From Stercorarius parasiticus (Eukaryota > Chordata > Aves > Charadriiformes > Stercorariidae): 64,000 bases of DNA. The stretch is taken from assembly GCA_013396915.1 (NCBI GenBank), contig VWZL01000274.1, positions 275,051 to 339,050 on the forward strand. Reading direction: 5' to 3'. The translations under genes were made by a program, and so were the position numbers. This document shows positions 12,681 through 24,250 of the stretch, in pieces; within the stretch, counting starts at the first letter, position 1, and every line of letters starts with the position of its first letter. Under the pieces are notes generated by a model that was not told the origin of the DNA, made no database searches, and saw only the letters and a program-made list of their open reading frames with translations.

Positions 12681-13950
12681 GAGGTGTTTTTTTTTCACCT
12701 TTCTACTGCTGAAAAAAATAATCCAAGGAGGCCCCTCTCCCCTGTTTACCCTTGTAGACTGAGTGGGACAGGCACTGTTCGCCCAGTGGCTCCTGATGGA
12801 GGGAGGCAGCTTGCAAAGCAGAGGCCTGTGGGTCTCTGCAATGGGCTGCTAGGAAGGCAGGTGGAGAAGACAGCAGTTTCTTCTGGAAATTGGATTTTAG
12901 GGAAGCCAGACTGGGCGGGAATGTACATTACTGTGGTTTAGCTGTTAGACCTTGCATTGCCTTGGCGCCTGGGGCTGCTACACAGCTGTATAAGCAGAGA
13001 ACATAAGAGTGATTTCTGGTCCACAGAAGCTGGCACTGAAGCCATGAAAGCTGTGTACAGGCCTGAGGATGAGGAAGACAGTGCATCTCCTTGGTAGAGA
13101 GGTCACTGGGAGATACTTCTTCACAGTTTCTCTGCACTACAGAGGCCCTGACCCCCACGGGAGCAATCAAAACATCAGCAGAAATGGGGAGTTTCTGGGA
13201 GGATGTGTCTCTCTGGACACCACGATGGGTCAGGCTGCAGGTCATGCAGTCCTGGGCTAATAAAGTCACATGTACATCACACAGCATGCAGGAAGGCACA
13301 TCCTTTGTTTGGTGGCACTTTCCATGCAGCTCAGATACCCACAGAGAGTCCACAGAACCCAGATCGCTTTCCGAGGCTGCCATTCTGCATTCAGCTTCCC
13401 CAAGTCCCCATGATTCTACCTCCTCAGAGATACTGGTAATTCCTGATATCCGATTCCTGAGTATTTGAAAAGAGACCACAAAAACTCTCTGGTTTGTTTC
13501 AAGCTCTCCAATGGTGCTTGATTATCAAGACCTCCCAAAAAGAAACAGCTCAGTACAATCCGCCAGAGAGAGACTCCTTGGGAAAGTGGCCACAAAGCCG
13601 GCATGCTCGGCCCAGTGTGAGGCAAAGCATGGCAGGGAAGCCAGGGAGCAATTACAGAGAAAGTTTGGCTCCTCTCCTATCACCCCAGGGTGACACACAA
13701 GTGCTCAGTGCATGCAACACCTCTGGGACAAGAATGTGGTGTTTGGGAAGTCCCTGCTCAGTAGAAGGGAACATCTCACAGCTTGCCAAATACAGGCAAA
13801 AACTTCCTGAGAGCAACAAAAGCTGCTTCCCAGTATCCATGGAGAGAGGGCAGCCTGGTTTCAACACCTTGCCTCCAAACAGAGAGCTGCTAGGTAACAA
13901 AGTGTGCTCCCAGTAAGAATGTCTAAACCATCCATTTCTTCCCCTTTCCT
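12680..13950. other. GC-richer patch with several long but unrecognised open frames
   Basis: Frames of 183 codons (minus, 12928-13479), 125 and 140 codons (plus) and 119 codons (minus) overlap one another. The 183-codon minus frame overlaps the 125-codon plus frame almost completely, so at most one could code. The translations look unstructured and match no family I know. I regard them as composition-driven. Confidence 0.45.
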
Positions 13951-16250
13951 CATATTTTAATAAATAGATGAATAATTTAAGAATAAAAGAAATACCATCC
14001 CAAGTTGACATTTATCTCCTGAGCATGGAGAATATGAGCTGCCTGGTTCAAGCACAAAAGAGTCATTTCAGTCACACCAAGGTCACATAAAAGAGTTCCT
14101 CGGGCTCCTCTAACTACAGAAAGCATTGCTTGCATGGTGTATGCTATAGAAACTCAGTCATACAGCGGTGAAGGCTCAGTATAGAATAGACCATCAGCAT
14201 CCCTGGGTGGAGGGCTGTGATTTGTAGCCTGGGCCTGTGAAACCAAGATCTGGAGGTGAGATGTTAGGAAACTTGTACTTGGAAACCTATTTTGAAGACT
14301 TCCTTGACTACAGCGAAAGCAGCAGTGGCAATGATTATATGTTGGTTTATTTTATTCCAGGGTTTGCGATTTTCACAGCTTGACCGGAGTGGCTGAGTTT
14401 CTCCTATAGGGATAACACTCACCCATCGGTCAAGTTTATAGCGAGTGACAGCAAGGCCAGAGACAGGGAGCAGATTTTCCCTGGCATTCCCATATGGAGG
14501 GAGCCTGTGGAAATTTCGCACCAGACATATGTGAGTGGGGGGCAGATACTGTGAGATACTGAAGATCTGCACTCCAGTGGAAATGACGAGTTGTTGAGAA
14601 AACTCAGTGCCTTGAAGGTTTAGACTGACAGGTATTTCTATATTTCCTTTATGTTATGGGAAATGTCACAGATTCCAGAATGAGGGTCTGTAATCATTTG
14701 TTTCTGCAATTTAGGCTTCCCTGATTATTCTCTTTTTTGTCCCCTTCCTTTATCAGTTAGAGTCTCCTACCAATGGAGCATGCTTTTTATTATGAAGCAG
14801 TTTTTTGTAAGTGTTCAATTCCAATAAACATTTCAAGTAAATTAAAATTCAACATTTTAATTCAGTGTTGCCTAACAAGTCTTTGACTGGATTTATCTTT
14901 TCAGCATTTGAATTCGTTAATTTTTAGTATCATTTCGTCCAGTCTCTTACTTTCTTGTAAAAAGGGGGGGAAAGAAATCAAACAAGAGGAGATAAAAGGA
15001 AGAAACCCTTGCTCCTTTCTCATTTCACGTGTTCCCTCCTCTTTTTCTCCTACTGTAATCCCCACCCAGAAAAGAGGGAGAAATAAAATATCTGAGAGGA
15101 TACGGAGAAAGATCTGAAAACTGGCATTTTTCTTCCATTTCTCTCCTTTCTATTTCCTTTATCTGTGGGAAAAAAGGAGAGGAACATGCCCCTCCACCTC
15201 CCCTTCACAAAGATCAGAGAAGTTTAAAACCAGTGAAAATCAAAACCTGGGACTGAAAGTCAACAGAATTATTTGGATTATTTTTTTTCAAATATTTTTG
15301 GCAGAAAAAATGTATTACTTGGCAGGAGAAAACTTTGCCTTGTTTCATTTATTGGTCAGGTCTATTCATTAGCAGTGTGTTAGGAGTTAGGCGCTGCTTA
15401 TGTAGAACAGATTATATCCATGCCGGCTAATTAGTCTCATCCCACTGAAACTCTTGGGAGTTTCTGATTTTAACCTAAGACAATAGGATTTTCTATTAAA
15501 AGAAGGGAGAAACAGGGACTGAAAGATCTGGTGAGACCGAAGGGTGTGTTCTGAAGTTGGAGGCATTGTCTCTGGTGGGACAAGTGCTTGCAGCCTGTGA
15601 CTCCCCTCCTCCTCCGGAAGGACTGGGCTTTTCTTCCCCCAAAGGCTTCTGCCTGCAGAAATTTATAAAATCCCTCTATTCTGGGACTGGAGTTGGATGC
15701 TGTAGAGGTTCACGTTGCAGACACGTTTTTGTTTTATACTGATGACGGGAGAGGTCCCTGCTGCCCTCGCTGACCATGGGGTCTGGAGAGCTCTGTGCCG
15801 CTCTGCCCAAGGTTAACGCTCTTGTTGCCGGGCACAGAAGAGCCTGAAGTTCATGTACCAGAATCTCACAACAACATGTCATTTTTTTGTCCATGCTGCT
15901 CACACAGTGAGGAAGATAATTTATGAATCTCTGAGTAACAATTTGAACTGGCTCTTCTCACTGCATCTATTGCTTCTGCATCCGTAACACAGAAGTGCCC
16001 AGAGGCACTTGGAGGAAAGTTTCCCTGTGCTATGTCCTCTTTGGCTGACCCCTCTTGTCCAGGGACTCCTGGACATTGCAGGTGTCAGCATGAAAGGAAA
16101 CTGGTGTTCAGAGGAAAGGCGCAATCACATTTAGCCCCATCACCTCTCCGCTGCAGTGGGCACCAAACGCAGATTTCCTGGCTCCCAGTGGCATGTGGTA
16201 TAGCCATGGGACCACGTCACCTCCAGTTCCTAACTTCTATTATAGCATCA
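13950..16250. other. noncoding stretch, no gene seen
   Basis: AT-rich noncoding DNA. It contains alternating purine and pyrimidine tracts at 14941-15180, including a run of seven G at 14964-14970. No repeat family or gene was recognised. Confidence 0.5.
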
Positions 16251-16261
16251 CATCCCTCCAT

Positions 16262-16380
16262 GCCCCTGGGCACTTCACTGAACCTCCCTTTTCCAGTTCC
16301 TTCCACTATAAAAGGGTGACAAAGAGACTTGCCAGCCCCACGACTGGCGCAGGATTAAACGTGTGCAAAGTTTGATGAAA
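16262..16380 (+). repeat. MIR-type SINE remnant
   Basis: The stretch follows the middle and later part of the MIR/CORE-SINE consensus in order: CCTGGGCACTTCACTGAACC for the 'gggcaagtcacttaacc' block, a worn cctcagtttcc block, TATAAAAGGGTGACAAA for the 'gtaaaatggggataat' block, then AGGATTAAACGTGTGCAAAG for the 'aggattaaatgagataatgcatgtaaag' block. The collinear order of four blocks makes chance unlikely. The tRNA-like head is not recognisable. MIRs are tRNA-derived, LINE2-mobilised SINEs that have long been inactive in amniotes. Confidence 0.65.
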
Positions 16381-16384
16381 AGAC

Positions 16385-19300
16385 AAGGTGTGAATGCTGA
16401 CTGCTGTCAGCAGAGGAAATGGGGCAGGTTAGCAGGTTAGGATACCACCTACAACTTTTGTACTTAATGCAGCAGGGGACAGGGAGCCGGGCTGTTGGTT
16501 ACAGGGTTATATTCTACCCACTGGAGTATAATAAAGTACTAGAGTAATTTTGAAATACATTAGAGATATAATGCTGGTAGCGATGGACACAACAAATATC
16601 GAAGGCAATGACTTAGTGTTGCGCTAGACATGTCAAATTACATCCTGCTTCAGCTGCTTTCCAGGAAAATAGATTTCTGGTTTTAAATATGAGGATTAGC
16701 AGCAGCAGATTTAGGGCTTAAAATAAAGTATGTATTTTAGATTTATTTAAGGGCCTTTGACTCCCAAACACTTTGCTTTAATATATCGCTTTCTGGACTG
16801 ACATGGCTTTCATTTTTCATCACTACTTTACATTCCAGTATTTGAATGGTTTACGCAGGGGAAACCTGAGTTTTTCAAAAGCTGAAATTCTTCTTCTGCT
16901 GCTGTTTAAGCAATGCTTTCTTTTCTTCTCCCTCTGTAGCAGGTTCTTAGCAGAGAGAACTGTAATTCAGAACAATTCAATTTTCCATCATTTAAGAAGC
17001 AAGACACAGTAATGGCTTAATCCTGATTATACACAGCCATTTGTGAGGACTGACTTCCAGATGTTCATGTTCTTTTATTTTATTTTTTTTTCTTTTTAAA
17101 GGTGAATGTTATTCATTTCTTTGGACTTGGTACTAGGAAAGAAATCCCTGAAATCCCCAGGACAGGAACACTGATCAAACTTCAGTCCAACTGAAGTCAG
17201 AAAGCCACCCTGAAGTTCTAAATATTTGCTGGACAGGTCCAACTCGGGCTGCAGCGATGGAAATTTTTCTGTCCAAAATCCTGCCCTGGAGGGAATTTCT
17301 ATTTGGAGAAGAGCATGTTCACTCTTCACTTTTCCTTGGACTCTCTTTAGAGATTGCTAAGTATGGCGAGGTCAGAGCTCTAGGATCTGGTTTGCATCCA
17401 GACAACTTTGACCTTCTGAAGGCATTGACTGCTCCGCCAGCCAAGATTTCATGGTTAAAGGTCAATTAAGATTACTCCTTAAGTTCCAAAAAATTTGAGG
17501 GGGGAAATGGGGAAGAAGACAATGACAGTGTTTGAAAGCCAAAAAATGAATTTGGTAGCAAATGTTCTATGTATACCAGATTTTAGACCCCATATCTTCC
17601 AGAGTCAACTGTCCAAGTCACGCAATCCCTGTAATAGGCCTTTCCTGTAAAACCGTGCTTTCTGGCCCAGTGAAGCAAGCTGGCTTTTGAGATTGGAGCT
17701 GCTCTCCCCGCTCTGTTTCCAACAAACAGTGCCATTTTTAATTGAATTTTGGTGCTATCTTTGCACACATTATTTTAATCATCCTGCTGGGAGGGTTCTC
17801 TATGTTGAGCGATCAGGAGGCTCATGCTGAGGCTCTGCTGCGCAGATCCAAGGGATAAATTTGAGTTCATGCAGCTGACTTGCAAGCAAGCTTGCTAATA
17901 AAACTTAACTCTTAGAGAAGACAGCTTGGTCCTGACTACTCTGATTGCCTTGGCACACTGTGGTGGAAACACAATTACAAGATTGGATTGCTCTCAATTT
18001 GTTTCGGATAGAGAGAGAGGAAAAAAGAGTGTTTTTTTAATTAAAAATAAGTAAGCCCAATTTTGGGAACTTCTTGCCAGATTATTGTTTAGTTCAGCAT
18101 TGTCTTTTCATCTGCATCATGGTGATCCCAGATATGTAAATCAAAAGATTTCCTCCACTTTAGCAGGTAAAGATGGCCTCTGGCCACAGTCATGAGCTGG
18201 CCAGAAAGCCTCCAGAGAGTGCTGCCTGTGAGGCTGTTGCATGGGCTACCAAAGCTCTCCAAGTGCTGTATGGTGATGCTTGCAGGGATGGTTTTCAGTG
18301 TAGTGGCTCATAAGAGCACTATGGGAAGTCACTGTTAATTATAACGTATTTACAAAGTAAAAAATATGGGGCTTTTGGTTGTGTTGTACATGAAGGCCTC
18401 TGCCTGCCAGTTTTCACCTGCTTGGAAGCTCTTCTGAGCTGCTGGAATGGCAGGAAGGGCCGGTGGGCTTGCATTACACCACGAGGCTGTGCAAGGAAGC
18501 GTGCCTCTGAATCCCACGTCCACCCCAAAGGTCTGTGTAACAGCGACACCTCGTCTCAGCCCCTGCCAGCAGAGCTCTCCCTCACAGTATATGTCAAGTA
18601 TTAATTACTGCTCGTATGCTGCCCTCAAAGATCACTTACTGCACTGTGAAAAAAACCGCCAAATATTATTCCAGCCTCCATGCGGGTGACTGGGCTGAGT
18701 TCCCCAGCAAGGGGGGACTGGCTCCAAGCAGAGGCTGTGATTGAGGGGAGCAAAATAAAACAAAGCAAAACAAAACAGGAGGTGCTTTAAAGCAGCTGAA
18801 TAAAGACACACAACAAACCTGCCTGACAAAAGTACTGTTGAATTAATGCAACCTGATCCCTGAGCTAGCTATGGCGATGCATCATATTCATCACCCAGGA
18901 GAAAGGGGCCGGCGGGGAGCCAGGGGGACGGCATGGGCAGTGTGGATAATTGTGGAGGTCTGCTGGTAGATGGAAAACATCTGGTTTGTGTTTGAGTTGA
19001 GAAGGGATATTTAACTCTATTACCCAGATTTGTATCTGTCCATTACTTATTCAGATTTATTAGCATAGGCTCGCGACATCAAGGTTATGCGAGGCTGAGA
19101 CATCTTTGTGTATTGGGAGCCACGTAAAGTTGTTATTAAAGGCAACAAAGTTACAGCAAACACTTGCAGGTCTCAGTGTTGTGAGCAATGGGATCTGTGT
19201 GTTAGAAAGTCTGAGGACCTCTGCATGTTGGTGCCTGCTGATGTAAACATGGGTGATGTGGGGTGTCCGAATAGGGAGGTACCTGTGCATGTGCCCAGGG

Positions 19301-19430
19301 GTGGACATAGACAAGGTTATGTGAATAGAAAAGGGATCATATCTTGGAGACACTAACACAGCCTGAATACAAGATCTGCAGCTCACAAATCCAATGAGTG
19401 GGGGTGCTTTTTGTGACTTTCTTCAACACT
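16385..19430. other. noncoding stretch, no gene seen
   Basis: No gene recognised. The stretch from 17940 to 18160 and that from 18830 to 19130 are AT-rich, low in repeats, and include TTAATTAAAA-type words. A small CpG-enriched patch (about eight CpG) lies at 18458-18660, and a short GC-rich burst at 18905-18935. An A-rich simple stretch lies at 18751-18778. Confidence 0.45.
18751..18778 (+). repeat. A-rich (AAAAC)-like simple repeat
   Basis: CAAAATAAAACAAAG followed by CAAAACAAAAC gives an interrupted AAAAC-type low-complexity stretch. No associated retroposed sequence was recognised on either side. Confidence 0.8.
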
Positions 19431-19680
19431 ACGCTGCCTCTACCTTCCTGCTCTCTTGTTGCAGTGCTTTATCCCTTCATACCACCTACTTACAGCACCA
19501 TCCTACCTCAATACCCCATGTCCTCTGCCTTGTCCTGCCCCAAAGCCCATCTCCACCCTGCCTTCTTCTTCCAGTGCTCCTCCTTCCCAGTCTTACATCT
19601 CTTTATCCACTTTCCTAATGCAAAGTCCTTACTTCTGCATCCAAATATCCAACCTCTCCTTTTGCCCTTCTCAGTGTGTG
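19431..19680 (+). repeat. pyrimidine-biased low-complexity stretch
   Basis: By hand count the + strand is 73% pyrimidine over 19501-19560 and 80% over 19561-19620. The scarcity of purines removes stop codons, so all three forward frames stay open for 74 to 96 codons. This explains the frames without any coding function. Confidence 0.75.
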
Positions 19681-19744
19681 AGACCTGAGATGTGTGTGGG
19701 GACTTACAAGTACTAAGTGCCCTTGAAAAAGAGACCCGAAGCAT

Positions 19745-19840
19745 CTCAGAGCAGGTGTCCAAGCTGAGGGGAGCTTCAGAAATGGGGCTGAAGGTGACTT
19801 GCCCTAGATGACCCAATCTGACAGTCTTGGCACCTGTATT
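19745..19840 (-). repeat. doubtful MIR-type fragment
   Basis: GAAATGGGGCTGAAGGTG, then CTTGCCCTAGATGACCC, then a worn GGCACCTGTATTC resemble the antisense MIR order 'gatggggaaactgagg', 'acttgcccaaggtcac', 'gaacccaggtc'. The similarity is weaker than for the copies at 24.1 and 57.4 kb. Confidence 0.25.
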
Positions 19841-20379
19841 CATAAATTCAGGGCACCAAAAAGCACTGCACTGAACCTGACAGTAGCTTCTAGCTTGAAA
19901 GTATTCACTGTGGGAGCGGGGACGCTTCCAGGTTTCTTACGTGATCATCAGCTGTGTAGGAATAGCAAAGAGTGAAAGCAAATAGGTCACAAACCACCCC
20001 TAGGCTGAAATTACTACCCAGCACTGTCCCACAAATCCCCATGAGGACTGAACACACAAAACATGAGTGACACTGATTTGTGAGATGGCCCCCTCTCTGG
20101 TTAATCAGCGATGGTTTCAAAGATTGCTAGTCTGCCAGTTCCTGGCAGGTGTAAGCCTATATTTAACATTGCTCAACCCCAATTGTTATTTAAATGAAAA
20201 TAGGGACCTTTTTTCCTTTCAATTCCATTTAATTCCTCCAAGACATTAGCTATAATTCATCATATTTATGACTTCTGAAATTAACTTCCCTCCCATAGAG
20301 TTCAATAAATAGCACTTTTCCTGAATAGCTCATTCACAGTGCAAAAACACCTTCTTCCTCATATTTTTCACTTCATAGA

Positions 20380-20690
20380 ACGAAACCATATGAGGTGGTT
20401 AAGATTTACATGTTCAGCTCTGGCAGGCTTTTTATATTTATTTCGCTTGCAAGATATAAATCAGCGCTGGGCTTTTCTCCAGGAACGAGTTATTTGTTAT
20501 CTTGCTACATGTGTGTTTCTGGGTCAAAATTTGATAAGGTGTTTTTAGCATTATTGCATGGCGTAGGTAGGGTTTACATTGTTCTGTGCCAGCTTCCGTG
20601 TTTTGACTGCAGAACATTACCTTATACCGCATTTTATCACAACCGACCACTGGAAGTTTGAAAATTTTCCCAACTCAAATAACGTGTAAC
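20380..20690. promoter_or_regulatory. candidate conserved noncoding element
   Basis: The stretch is AT-rich but keeps nine CpG dinucleotides in about 310 bases, lacks recognisable repeats, and contains words such as TTTATTTCGCTTGC, CAGCGCTGG and TATACCGCAT. CpG retention in AT-rich DNA is compatible with constraint. This is an inference from composition only; no conservation data were available. Confidence 0.2.
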
Positions 20691-23112
20691 TGTGAATCAC
20701 ATAGTTTTCTTCAGGGACAGTCCCATTTAACTGAATATCCCATAAACATATGTGTGATCAGGATCAGAATTTTTCAATGATTTAGAGCCATGATTTGAAG
20801 TCAAGTGAATATGGCTTCCTTAGAAAAATGATGCTTTTTAATCTGTAGGAAATCTAATTGCTTGCACAGGGAGGCTTCTGCAGGACCAGATTTTATCTTC
20901 ATGAAAGTCTTTCAGGCGTGTAGGGCCAGAGGGCCGTGGAGTGCCATAATAGACCATTCTAGTTTAATATCTATAATAATGGTCTCAACAAGTAGAAAGT
21001 CCATGGTGGATACATGATACTATTGCTGAATCTGTCAGGAATTTTCTTTATCTATTTTAAGTGTATAACCTGGGCATCTCCATCCATTGGTGCAAGCTTG
21101 AGCATAGACACAGTCCACTTTGATGGTTTTATAAATTCAAGCCAAAAAAAAGCAGGTGACCGTAGGATTTAGGAACCTGACACTTCAAGCAGCAACTGGG
21201 CAACTGAATTGAAATTGTGGTAGATAAATGTCCCAGCAACTGTAAGGGTCTAACCAAGAGTACTCAAGATCCAAGACCAGATTTTATGAAAACATACACA
21301 AATATGGAAAAACTCCATGGATTTTAGTGACTCCTGATTCACCCCTGTATGATGACTTGTGGATTTTCTGCCTGGAGTTTATTATTTACTGAATGTGTGA
21401 AAACCAAAGCACTTTAAGATCAATCTATGCACAACCCCAACACTCAGAGATCAACATCTTGACACCAGTTCGGTCCCTCTGAGGACAGGCAGCACAGATG
21501 AACATAAGGCCATATTCAGATAATGCAAGGCAGTTACTGCAAAAGACTTAGGAGCCACTGAGGTAGCTAAGTTCAACGAAAAAGCATGTGAGTGCTTATT
21601 ATTCAGGACTTTTGAGTCCTGAATCCTTATATCACCCATGAAGTAAACCAGGTTCTCCACAGAGTGATCAGGGGGTCTGAATCAGACACCTGTGCCTGGG
21701 CTTTGAAAACACAGAGAGAGAGCATGAGGTGTGACTTGAGCCCTAGGTGGCTCAGCAGGACGGACAGCTGGACGGATCTTGGAAGACCTCACTGTCTGAT
21801 CTACTGTGCCTACACAATTACTCTATTTTGTAAGAGAGATTTCAACTCTCTACTATGGTCTGGACAAGCCTTCACATCATTCACTAGGACACGGAATTAG
21901 AGCTGCTATTTAAGTTTTCCTTAGCTTCGCTTTTGTAGACTGGGTGATGTAGAAGTCCTTGATCTCTATTTTCCATCATGCCTGCTCTCTTATGAGATTT
22001 GGTGAAAATAAGCAAATCCAAACTTTGGAAAGTCACGTCTACATTCATAGACACCTAAGTCTACCTTTTTGTTTTGTATCTATATAGGTCTCCTAAGCTT
22101 AGGTGTTTTCTTCAGATATATTTCTCTTGTGGGAATGTCATGAAAAATATGAATAGCCCACAGGGGATTTTAGCTTAGTCCAGAACTCTTTCTCTACAGC
22201 AGGACAGAGACTTGTGCAAATCAGCAAGGTGACCTCACTTACTATGTGCAGAGCTCTTCAAAATTTTCACTGTGAAAAACCCTCTAATTTAAACAAGGGC
22301 TTCTTATGGATTCCTCCATAGGGAATTAATAACAAAATACTTCTTCTAATGTCAATATGATATATGATGACACAGCAAAGCAAAATTGCACATATTTTGT
22401 TCAAAACCTGACATTTATAATCCCACTTTCTCAGAATCTCTCATTCCAAATCTGATGATTTTTCTCTTCATGCTGTCATCAGCATATCATCTCACTTTGT
22501 GGAACAGAACTTCTCCATCACATGAACCCCCTGGATATTTTTCTGTCAGAATTTAGCTCAAGATCTGGTCTGAGCTCAAGGTCTGCATCTGACGTGAATA
22601 GAAGCAACACATCGGTATCATTCAGGTTTGGTCTTTCCGCTGTGAAAGAGATTTGTTATTCGATCCCTTTTTCACTCTACAAAGATCTTTTCCTCCCCAG
22701 CAGAAATATTCTCAGATCTCTTTCTCGCTTTCTGTCTTCGCCTTCAGTATCGCTTTGCATTAGTTTGTTCATTATCTCTGGAAGGAAACCCTTGAAGTTC
22801 TCCCTGTGCTTGAATATCTTTGATATGCCCAAGTTTCCTTTTTTGTCCCATATTCCTGCTCCTGCTCTGGGCAGCTTCATTTGTTGACTCCCTGATAGCA
22901 GCCATCACTGTGTATGTCACTGATCAAAAGTGCTGAGGAGAAGAATGCAAAAAAGAAAAAAGGAAAATACCTTAGAAGTTGTTTGGTTTGGCAAACGATC
23001 CAAAGCCTCGTATCTGATCAGTCATAACCTCCCCTCTGTCACTAACATGTTTCACTACAATTTACATTTAAATGGTGTTAAATGAAGGCTTTTATCTTGG
23101 CTGCCCACCCCC

Positions 23113-23113
23113 N
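23113..23113. other. unresolved base (N)
   Basis: A single N follows a run of C (CCACCCCC). It is probably a sequencing or assembly ambiguity at a homopolymer. Confidence 0.99.
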
Positions 23114-24089
23114 GTTCTGTTTTAACTCCATATATAAAATCCCTTCTTTGCAGGCACCATTGTTAATTGATTGGCTGTGCAGGCAACGCCATGACAGGCA
23201 CAATAAGAGGAGAAATATTACTGCGAAGAAAAACACAGGTCACTGAGAAGGATTGTGTCTTATGGCCAAGAGGCTGGAGCTGTGAAATATTTGTTATGCT
23301 TTATGGAGAAGAGGCTGAAGTTGAGAGACATTTATTAACGTGGAGTTCCAAAAAACTAGTCCTAACAATAATTCAGAGATGACACAATGAGATGTGGGTT
23401 TGGTTAGGAAAGGGATTCCCAGGGCCCCATCCTGCTGTGTACTGAGCATGTTGTCATCTCTCCCCAGTAAATTAGCCCACTCCCATAGGTAGCTGCGGTG
23501 TAAGGTGACAGTTGGATCCTTGTGATCCCATTGGGACCTGCATCACGTCCTCTCACTCTTCGGAAACTCCGCATTTTACACAGCATCAGAAATTCATCAG
23601 CATGTGGCAATTATTGATGTGTACTAATAATGTATACAAACCAGAAGGGGTGGGTGTCTCTAGGAGAGGGAGAGGTAGTAATGTGAAAATTAAGTTCTAA
23701 CTACTAATGTGCTTTTTCCTTGCCTTCACATGCCCCCAGACCCAGGAAGAACTGCACTTTTATATCTGTTTAAGCTAGGAAACCGAAGATATGAAATTCA
23801 GTAAAGTCCTTGCTTTCTGGTAGAGTTTTTCCTCCCCTTTGCAATATTTAGTCATTTTTCAGACTTCGAAAATGTGATCCTTGTTCACAGTGATCAGATG
23901 CGCCTAGCTATCAGTTGCATCTTGCTTTTGTGGTATTTACCAACTCTGTATTTCACAGGTTACTCAGGTATTTCATTGAAAGCCACCTGTGGTTCTATGG
24001 GTCTGTAGCCCCCTGGTCCTTGCCCTCATCCATGTGATATCAAACTACCTCGGACCCAGCTTTAGATGACTGCATGTGTTGGAGGCAGG

Positions 24090-24250
24090 GGGAAACATTA
24101 TCCACCCTGCACGGATGGGGAATTGAAACACGTGCCAGATGAAGTGATTTAGCCGAAGGAAGGAAGTCTGTGACTGCTCCACAAGGGATTGAATGCAGGT
24201 TTTCCTAGTCCCCGTGTGGTATCCCCGGCTCCAGACAATCCTTCTCGTGC
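24090..24250 (-). repeat. MIR-type SINE remnant
   Basis: In + strand order the segment shows ACGGATGGGGAATTGAAACA, then GAAGTGATTTAGCCGAAGG, then GGGATTGAATGCAGGT, then CCCGTGTGGTATCCCCGGCT. This is collinear with antisense MIR: 'gatggggaaactgag', 'aagtgacttgcccaagg', 'gggaatagaacccaggt', and 'gtgctctatccac'. That places the tRNA-derived head at the higher coordinates, so the element lies on the minus strand. It is strongly diverged and carries no coding capacity. Confidence 0.65.

Larger units (their letters stand above)
19850..24085. other. noncoding stretch, no gene seen
   Basis: No gene recognised. The part from 20380 to 20690 is AT-rich yet keeps nine CpG and is a candidate conserved element. 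An open frame of 121 codons (plus, 22522-22887) is opposed by a 67-codon minus frame rich in charged residues. Neither is recognisable. Confidence 0.45.

Noticed and set aside
12928..13479. 183-codon minus frame as a gene
   Set aside because: It is largely overlapped by a 125-codon plus frame, the translation is featureless, and no splice or promoter context supports it.
20915..20985. Old CR1/MIR-like phrase (GGGCCAGAGGGCC and GACCATTCTAG)
   Set aside because: Only a loose similarity over about 40 bases, without further collinear blocks.
22522..22887. 121-codon plus frame opposed by a charged 67-codon minus frame
   Set aside because: No domain or family recognised; the opposed frames cannot both code, and there is no independent support for either.
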